From the NCBI GenBank assembly GCA_946008205.1, contig CAMGAZ010000027.1, positions 1 to 11,292 of the forward strand: 11,292 bases of DNA, read 5' to 3'. Every line of letters starts with the position of its first letter. The first letter of the stretch is position 1. Source of the stretch: an uncultured Clostridium sp. Its GTDB lineage: Bacteria; Bacillota; Clostridia; TANB77; CAG-508. The notes under the pieces were generated by a model that had not been told where the DNA came from, ran no database searches, and was given only the letters and a program-made list of their open reading frames with translations. Shown piece by piece: positions 7,791 to 11,292 of this stretch. Position numbers and translations under genes: made by a program.

Positions 7791-7818
7791 CTTGTTTCGT
7801 GGAAAAGCCACGAGCAAG
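7791..7818 (+). repeat. Bulged hairpin in spacer 2
   Basis: CTTG (7791-7794) pairs with CAAG (7815-7818), and TCGTGG (7797-7802) pairs with CCACGA (7808-7813). The loop is AAAAG, with TT unpaired opposite a single G in the middle of the stem. Ten base pairs in all. No U-run follows, so a terminator is unlikely. Role unknown. Confidence 0.4.
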
Positions 7819-7888
7819 ATTGCTACTACGTCAACAGCTTAATATGTAAGGTATTCTCGGAATAAGCACACCTATTGGTCACGTCATA

Positions 7889-7921
7889 TTGAGAATTCAT
7901 TGTTTAACAATTCGTTGAGAA
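7889..7921 (+). promoter_or_regulatory. Operator-like palindrome flanked by TTGAGAA repeats
   Basis: ATTGTT (7899-7904), one T, and AACAAT (7906-7911) form a 13-base palindrome. On either side is the heptamer TTGAGAA (7889-7895 and 7915-7921). The group lies 49-81 bases before the next ATG, where a regulator could act. No clear -35/-10 pair was found near it, and such A+T-rich symmetry can arise by chance. Confidence 0.2.
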
Positions 7922-7969
7922 AAACGGAGTATTCAAGAAATTGATGAAGATTATACAGGGAGGGGTAGA

Positions 7970-9235
7970 ATGAATTGGGGAGTTTTATATCCATTAGATA
8001 ATTATATTAAAGTAGCTAAGTGGGATATAAAAAATGATGTTGATTTGTGTTTTATTTTAGACACTGGGTGGAATACTTTAGATGAGTTTGTGCCATTGCT
8101 AACTTGGATCAATGAAAATATGCCAGAGAAAAGGGTGCTATCAATATTAATTGAGACAAATTCCGGAGAAATGCAAGATATACATCGTAAAGATTATGAA
8201 ACATTGTTATCTTTATCTGCTGGCGTTATTAAAAATAATTGGAAACCATGTAAATGGAAATGGTTAGAAAGACTGTCCTTTTCTATATTTAAAAAGTCTA
8301 TGAAACAAGGCATTCTAAACTTAATGAAAAAATTATTAAGTAATATCTCTATTAAATGTGTGTTTTATTGTACTACCAATTCATATGGGTATTATACTGT
8401 CAAAAACATCTATAGATTAAACACGGTCTATGTTTCACATGAACAATGTGGATTTTTATCCATGAGCAGTAATAATTATCGTACTGAAATGAAAGAAATG
8501 GATGCCTGCTTTCTCACTAGTGAGTATGATAAAGTATTTTATCCTAGGGACACATCGATTTTTATTACAGGGTCTCCTAAAGCAGATTTATACTGGCAAG
8601 AAAAAATTCAAAAAAAGATAAAAATGAAAGAAGTATCTGTGTCTTGTTGTTCTTCAGATAATGAATTGATCAATGCAAAAAAAATTTCTATTTTGCTTCC
8701 ACGCCTACAATCTAGTTATCGTGTTAATACCAATGAAATAAATGAGTTAGTTAAATTTATTCGAGGGAATAGACAGTATCATTATATTATAAAATTTCAT
8801 CCTCGTGATAATAAAAAACTTCAAAATCAATTCTTTGATAAAATAGAAATTGATAAATCGATTTTTACAATATCAAATGATTCATTAACAGAAATTGCAT
8901 ACCAATCTGACTGTACTATAATGATAGGGAAATCTAGTGGTGCTGCAGATATTTTATTTACTAAAAAGCCGATTGTTGAATTTTATGAGGCGATAAAAAC
9001 AGATTATTTTTATAAATGTAGTGATGGAAAATATGGCTCTTTCTTACGATTATATAAATGTGTTCCTTGGACTGATAATGCAAAAGATCTATCAGAAATA
9101 GTCAATAAAATAATTAATGGAAATCTTTGGGAGAAATATATGGATAGATTTGATAAATTTATTCCTCATGGTAATAATTGTAAGGAAATAAGTAAGATTA
9201 TATTTGATATGATTCCTGGGAGAGTGAATTATTAA
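7970..9235 (+). CDS. GT-B transferase resembling CDP-glycerol glycerophosphotransferases
   Basis: This 421-residue protein lacks a signal peptide or clear membrane helix, so a cytoplasmic, membrane-associated enzyme is likely. The first half is poorly conserved, with VSHEQCGFLS (155-164) where this fold has an acceptor-side His, and ITGSPKADLY (199-208) at the domain link, like the G-x-P-xx-D of CDP-glycerol glycerophosphotransferases. The second half has ILLPRLQ (241-247), YIIKFHPRD (272-280) and DCTIMIGKSSGAADILFTKKPIVEFYE (Asp314 to Glu340), a typical donor-binding loop in which Ser322-Ser323 precede the conserved turn. Teichoic-acid polymerases, polysaccharide phosphotransferases and some sialyl-type transferases share this fold. 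Its job may be to add glycerol phosphate or a sugar to the surface glycan. AGGGAGGGG directly precedes the ATG. It stands alone between two long spacers, so it may have its own promoter. Donor unknown. Confidence 0.65.
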   Translation: MNWGVLYPLDNYIKVAKWDIKNDVDLCFILDTGWNTLDEFVPLLTWINENMPEKRVLSILIETNSGEMQDIHRKDYETLLSLSAGVIKNNWKPCKWKWLERLSFSIFKKSMKQGILNLMKKLLSNISIKCVFYCTTNSYGYYTVKNIYRLNTVYVSHEQCGFLSMSSNNYRTEMKEMDACFLTSEYDKVFYPRDTSIFITGSPKADLYWQEKIQKKIKMKEVSVSCCSSDNELINAKKISILLPRLQSSYRVNTNEINELVKFIRGNRQYHYIIKFHPRDNKKLQNQFFDKIEIDKSIFTISNDSLTEIAYQSDCTIMIGKSSGAADILFTKKPIVEFYEAIKTDYFYKCSDGKYGSFLRLYKCVPWTDNAKDLSEIVNKIINGNLWEKYMDRFDKFIPHGNNCKEISKIIFDMIPGRVNY

Positions 9236-9237
9236 GA

Positions 9238-9266
9238 TACATCCAGCCCTTTCGAGGATGGATGTA
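9238..9266 (+). terminator. Hairpin just after the stop codon, weak terminator candidate
   Basis: TACATCCA (9238-9245) pairs perfectly with TGGATGTA (9259-9266) around a 13-base loop, beginning three bases after the stop. The expected U-run does not follow directly; the first T-run (TTTTT) is 20 bases further on at 9283-9288. It may stabilise the 3' end of the message or act as a poor terminator. Confidence 0.3.
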
Positions 9267-9322
9267 CAATCTAAGCGCGACAGTTTTTAGATAACATAAT
9301 AAAAATGATATATAGACTCTTC

Positions 9323-9331
9323 TGCTATAAT
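9323..9331 (+). promoter_or_regulatory. Candidate extended -10 promoter upstream of the acyltransferase
   Basis: TGCTATAAT is a perfect extended -10 (TGnTATAAT), which can work without a good -35; none is seen at 16-18 bases upstream. Transcription would start near 9338, leaving a leader of about 340 bases before the ATG at 9679. An A+T-rich stretch just upstream (9287-9320) would suit a promoter. Confidence 0.35.
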
Positions 9332-9364
9332 GATGCTTGAAAAGAACCACCTATTTCTTGTAGC

Positions 9365-9405
9365 CGGCGAATCCGTCACTCAAGTGAATTCCGCCGCAAT
9401 GCGGC
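9365..9405 (+). repeat. Two mutually exclusive hairpins
   Basis: Hairpin one spans 9365-9396. CGGC pairs with GCCG (9393-9396), GAAT (9369-9372) with ATTC (9388-9391), and TCACT (9376-9380) with AGTGA (9383-9387), with CCG and a single C bulged. Hairpin two is GCCGC (9393-9397), AAT, GCGGC (9401-9405). Both use 9393-9396, so only one can form at a time. GTAG (9360-9363) lies at the foot of hairpin one, a layout seen in bulged REP-type palindromes. No matching transposase gene is present. Confidence 0.4.
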
Positions 9406-9442
9406 CTCGCATAGTAACCGTTGGCAGTGCAAGCGCTCTACA

Positions 9443-9494
9443 AGTAGTGCAGAGAAGTATATCGCCCGCATAAGCGTCCAGAGAATGCACTACT
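9443..9494 (+). repeat. Nine-base inverted repeat AGTAGTGCA
   Basis: AGTAGTGCA at 9443-9451 is exactly repeated in reverse complement at 9486-9494, separated by 34 bases. In RNA this would close a large stem-loop downstream of the two hairpins at 9365-9405. It could also be a leftover of a mobile element end. No further function can be read. Confidence 0.4.
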
Positions 9495-9550
9495 GCGTTT
9501 CTATATCATCTGTATTCTGGAATATTATTAGTCGCAGGAGGAGACGTCGG

Positions 9551-9571
9551 ATGAGGTCATCTGAAGTCTAG
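9551..9571 (+). CDS. Six-codon frame behind an ideal ribosome binding site
   Basis: AGGAGGAG (9536-9543) lies seven bases before ATG at 9551, which is as strong a start signal as any in the window. The frame encodes only MRSSEV before TAG. It is either a leader peptide in the mRNA of the acyltransferase gene 107 bases downstream, or the surviving front end of a gene that was lost. Codon content of the peptide gives no hint of amino-acid attenuation. Confidence 0.2.
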   Translation: MRSSEV

Positions 9572-9678
9572 CTGTTGTCTTGTCAGCGCGATGGACCGTT
9601 TCGTCTGCGGCTATTAGAAATGGATACCGGTTGGCTTCAAATTTGTAAAGGAAAATACTGTATTTTAGGAGGATTGTC

Positions 9679-10704
9679 ATGCTGGTTCAATATCGATGGA
9701 ATGATGAAAAGCTAAAAAAGATTTGGAGAAAACTATATAAGGATAATCCATACCTATTCCCTTTTTCTTCATGGGAATATAATGAAGAGGTATACTCATA
9801 TAAAAAAATAAAACCAACAACTTTTTTACAGAAAGAATATTTTCTAGTTTATTACAATCATGATATTCCCTTAATGATTATGCCTTTATTTATAAAGAAA
9901 AAGACGCTGTACATTTTCGGAGAAAATATCGGTGGCCCAGATAATCTTGATTTCATTTACGATAAAAATATAAGAGATGAAGATATATTTTCTGCTTTGC
10001 GAGAGTTGAGAGAAAAGTTTCATGGCATGAAGTTGATGCTATATAAAGTGAATGAAAGATCTAGATTGTACCAATTTTTTAAAGAATATTGTAATGATAA
10101 GCGTTTGATTGATTATCAAGTAAATATAGAGCTAGATCGTGTCTGTGTGAAAGTATGTTATCCAGATGACTACGATACCTATTTCCATGGATTATCAAAA
10201 AATGCTCGATCTAATATCCATAAAATTTATAATAAGCTAAAAAAGCAAGATATATCTATGGAATTGAAAGTGATTCATGGCCCGTTTAAAGATAATGAAT
10301 TATTATCTTCATTGATGAAATTTTATACTGCAAGGGAGTCGGAAAGAAAAAATCGAAAATATGACTTCTTTCCATTTATTAAGCATAGGTATTTTTCATC
10401 ATTGACATGGGCTATACAAAATATGAATGAACAATATACATTTTGCTTAATGTTAAAAGATAAGCCGGCAGCATTTATGACAGGATTTGCTACTAATTTC
10501 AATGAGATAGTATTTCCGATTGTTTCAATGAATAGTCTGTTTAAGCAATACTCTCCAGGCAAGGTCATGATAAATGAAACTATCAAATATTTACAGGGAC
10601 ATAAATCGAATATGATACTGGATTTATCTCGTGGTGATGAACGGTATAAATTTGAGATGGGAGGATCAAAACATTATAATTATAGGATTTTTTTAGAGAT
10701 TTAA
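9679..10704 (+). CDS. GNAT/BioF2-like (Acetyltransf_6 type) acyltransferase
   Basis: This 341-residue protein has the double-GNAT layout of the BioF2-like/FemX-related acyltransferases. The first half runs from SSWEYNEEV (30-38) through IPLMIMPLFIKKKTLYIFGENIGG. The second half starts at YFHGLSKNARSNIHKI (168-183), the family's helix that contacts the acyl donor. It continues with MLKDKPAAFMTGF (258-270), YSPGKVMINETI (291-302) and LDLSRGDERYKFEMGG (314-329), the hallmark D-xx-R/G-GDE-x-YK. Such enzymes acylate an amino or hydroxyl group using acyl-CoA or aminoacyl donors. In a glycan locus the likely target is an amino sugar or a finished sugar residue. It could replace the missing PseH-type N-acetyltransferase, but it is not a PseH homologue by sequence. 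AGGAGGA (9667-9673) sits five bases before the ATG. Only 15 bases separate its stop from the next start. Confidence 0.75.
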   Translation: MLVQYRWNDEKLKKIWRKLYKDNPYLFPFSSWEYNEEVYSYKKIKPTTFLQKEYFLVYYNHDIPLMIMPLFIKKKTLYIFGENIGGPDNLDFIYDKNIRDEDIFSALRELREKFHGMKLMLYKVNERSRLYQFFKEYCNDKRLIDYQVNIELDRVCVKVCYPDDYDTYFHGLSKNARSNIHKIYNKLKKQDISMELKVIHGPFKDNELLSSLMKFYTARESERKNRKYDFFPFIKHRYFSSLTWAIQNMNEQYTFCLMLKDKPAAFMTGFATNFNEIVFPIVSMNSLFKQYSPGKVMINETIKYLQGHKSNMILDLSRGDERYKFEMGGSKHYNYRIFLEI

Positions 10705-10719
10705 GAAGGAAACTATGAA

Positions 10720-11292
10720 ATGCGTTTTTTTAAATCATTGCAGCAGGATGCGAAGCTGTTCTTGTACATCTACATCCTGCTTATGGTCTTTCGCATTGCG
10801 TTCTTGCTGATTTACTCGGGTCAGCTTGGCAGTGCTGGTACAGGTGATATTGTTGAAGCTCTCTGGCTGGGGGCTCGGATCAGCCTGAAGACGACGGCGT
10901 TCCTTGTGGCGTTCCCGTTTGTCTTTGGCACGATTCCCTACGCAATATGGGGCAGATGGCCGGCGGGTTGTATCCGGGCGATGCTGGGCAGTGTGGCTGT
11001 GGGGCTGATGACACTTCTCTTTGTTATCCGCATTCCCTATTATGAGATTTTCCATCAGGGATTCAACATCATGCTGTTCAACGGCATGAAGGACGATAAA
11101 GCAGCCATCTGGGATACGGCAGTGAAGCAGTATCAGTTCTGGCCGCGCCTCTTGGGGGCTGTTCTCCTGATGGCATTGTTCATCTGGCTGTTGCAGAAAA
11201 TCCTGCGTACGCCGGTCTGGCAGCCGCGGCGCCATGCCCGCATCTGGACTGGTTTGGCGATTGTCTTTGTGCCGGTGTTTGCCATCTTCTGC
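10720..11292 (+). CDS. LTA-synthase-family phosphoglycerol transferase, N-terminal membrane part (partial)
   Basis: The frame is open from ATG 10720 to the right edge (191 residues, no stop). It begins MRFFKSLQQDAKLF and shows five hydrophobic segments (about 13-33, 57-78, 86-105, 144-161 and 173-191). The loop IRIPYYEIFHQGFNIMLFNGMKDD (Ile103 to Asp126) is characteristic of LTA-synthase-like proteins ahead of their extracytoplasmic sulfatase-fold domain, which lies beyond the window. Members transfer phosphoglycerol, or in some diderms phosphoethanolamine, to surface glycans or lipids. AAGAAGGA (10703-10710) is nine bases before the ATG. The in-frame-looking ATG at 10715 belongs to another frame. 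G+C-rich codons return here, so this gene marks the right flank of the variable block. It may be cotranscribed with the acyltransferase. Confidence 0.8.
   Translation, partial: MRFFKSLQQDAKLFLYIYILLMVFRIAFLLIYSGQLGSAGTGDIVEALWLGARISLKTTAFLVAFPFVFGTIPYAIWGRWPAGCIRAMLGSVAVGLMTLLFVIRIPYYEIFHQGFNIMLFNGMKDDKAAIWDTAVKQYQFWPRLLGAVLLMALFIWLLQKILRTPVWQPRRHARIWTGLAIVFVPVFAIFC

Larger units (their letters stand above)
7542..7969 (+). other. Spacer 2: gene-free, G+C-richer stretch
   Basis: No supportable gene lies in these 428 bases. The middle (about 7575-7860) is visibly richer in G+C (29 of 60 bases in 7741-7800) than the genes on both sides. A GTG-started frame of 74 codons (7641-7865) has no ribosome site and no recognisable motif. 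The frame of the preceding gene is open again from 7542 to TAA at 7614. Simple hairpins lie at 7582-7597 (ACGACA/TGTCGT) and 7791-7818. The last 40 bases lead into a strong AGGGAGGGG site for the next gene. The stretch could be a decayed gene or a leftover from recombination. Confidence 0.5.
9236..9678 (+). other. Spacer 3: long structured leader or remnant
   Basis: No supportable protein gene of normal size lies in these 443 bases. The first ~100 bases are A+T-rich. From about 9355 to 9620 the sequence is much richer in G+C (31 of 60 in 9421-9480) and packed with inverted repeats, listed separately. A candidate extended -10 promoter at 9323 would make most of this a roughly 340-base leader of the acyltransferase mRNA. 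An ideal ribosome site with a six-codon frame lies at 9536-9571. The alternative is that it is debris of an earlier, G+C-rich gene or mobile element. Confidence 0.5.

Noticed and set aside
7641..7865. 74-codon + strand frame in spacer 2 starting with GTG
   Set aside because: There is no ribosome binding site before the GTG and no recognisable motif, and the stretch is broken in all frames around it. It may be a remnant but cannot be supported as a gene.
9330..9473. 47-codon + strand frame in spacer 3 starting at ATG 9330
   Set aside because: It has no ribosome site, its start overlaps the candidate -10, and it runs through the hairpins. It is probably chance.
9631..9659. TTGGCT-17-AATACT as promoter of the acyltransferase gene
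   Set aside because: Transcription would begin inside the gene's own ribosome site at 9667, leaving no usable leader.
7542..9678. Insertion sequence or IS200/IS605-type element in the spacers
   Set aside because: No transposase or TnpB frame, terminal repeats or target duplication could be shown. Only isolated hairpins are present.
10735..11235. 166-codon frame on the - strand at the right end
   Set aside because: It lies opposite the membrane-protein gene, which has proper hydrophobic segments and a ribosome site. The minus frame is a low-complexity, Gln/Arg/His-rich shadow of G+C-rich codons.
1..11292. CRISPR array, tRNA or rRNA genes, or ops/JUMPstart element
   Set aside because: I read for regularly spaced repeats, tRNA-like cloverleaf ends and the GGCGGTAG core in the intergenic stretches and saw none.

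Overview
The window is a cell-surface glycan locus. All real genes are on the + strand. It probably comes from a diderm Firmicute of the Selenomonas/Mitsuokella kind (Negativicutes). That placement is an inference from three things: strong AGGAGG-type ribosome binding sites, a glycosyltransferase of the lipopolysaccharide-core WaaE/KdtX type, and an LTA-synthase-family gene, in a genome whose flanking genes are fairly rich in G+C. No marker gene settles the genus.

Layout. (1) 1-2070, G+C-rich (35 of 60 bases in 1081-1140): the tail of an unidentified gene, a family-2 glycosyltransferase (191-952) and a GT-B glycosyltransferase (964-2070). (2) 2396-7541, A+T-rich (17 G/C of 60 in 3241-3300): a nonulosonic-acid block. 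It holds a fused CMP-sugar synthetase/PseG-like hydrolase, a NeuB-type synthase overlapping it by ATGA, a nucleotide-sugar epimerase, and a large capsule-type transferase. (3) 7970-9235: an A+T-rich GT-B protein resembling CDP-glycerol glycerophosphotransferases. (4) 9679-10704: an A+T-rich GNAT/BioF2-like acyltransferase. (5) 10720 to the window end, G+C-rich again (37 of 60 in 10921-10980): the membrane part of an LTA-synthase-family phosphoglycerol transferase.

The A+T-rich genes are separated by three long spacers: 2071-2395, 7542-7969 and 9236-9678. The second and third are clearly richer in G+C than the genes around them (29 and 31 of 60 in sampled lines) and contain hairpins. The first and third contain strong Shine-Dalgarno sequences followed by aborted reading frames. 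The arrangement looks like a serotype-type locus in which sugar genes were exchanged in modules between conserved flanks.

How the genes may work together: the PseG-like domain would release a free 6-deoxy-amino sugar from UDP. The NeuB-type enzyme would condense it with phosphoenolpyruvate to a nine-carbon sugar acid. The cytidylyltransferase domain would make the CMP-sugar, and the capsule-type protein is the best candidate to transfer it. The acyltransferase may decorate the sugar or its precursor. The dehydratase, aminotransferase and N-acetyltransferase needed to make the UDP-sugar precursor are not in the window. I found no tRNA, rRNA, CRISPR array or intact insertion sequence.
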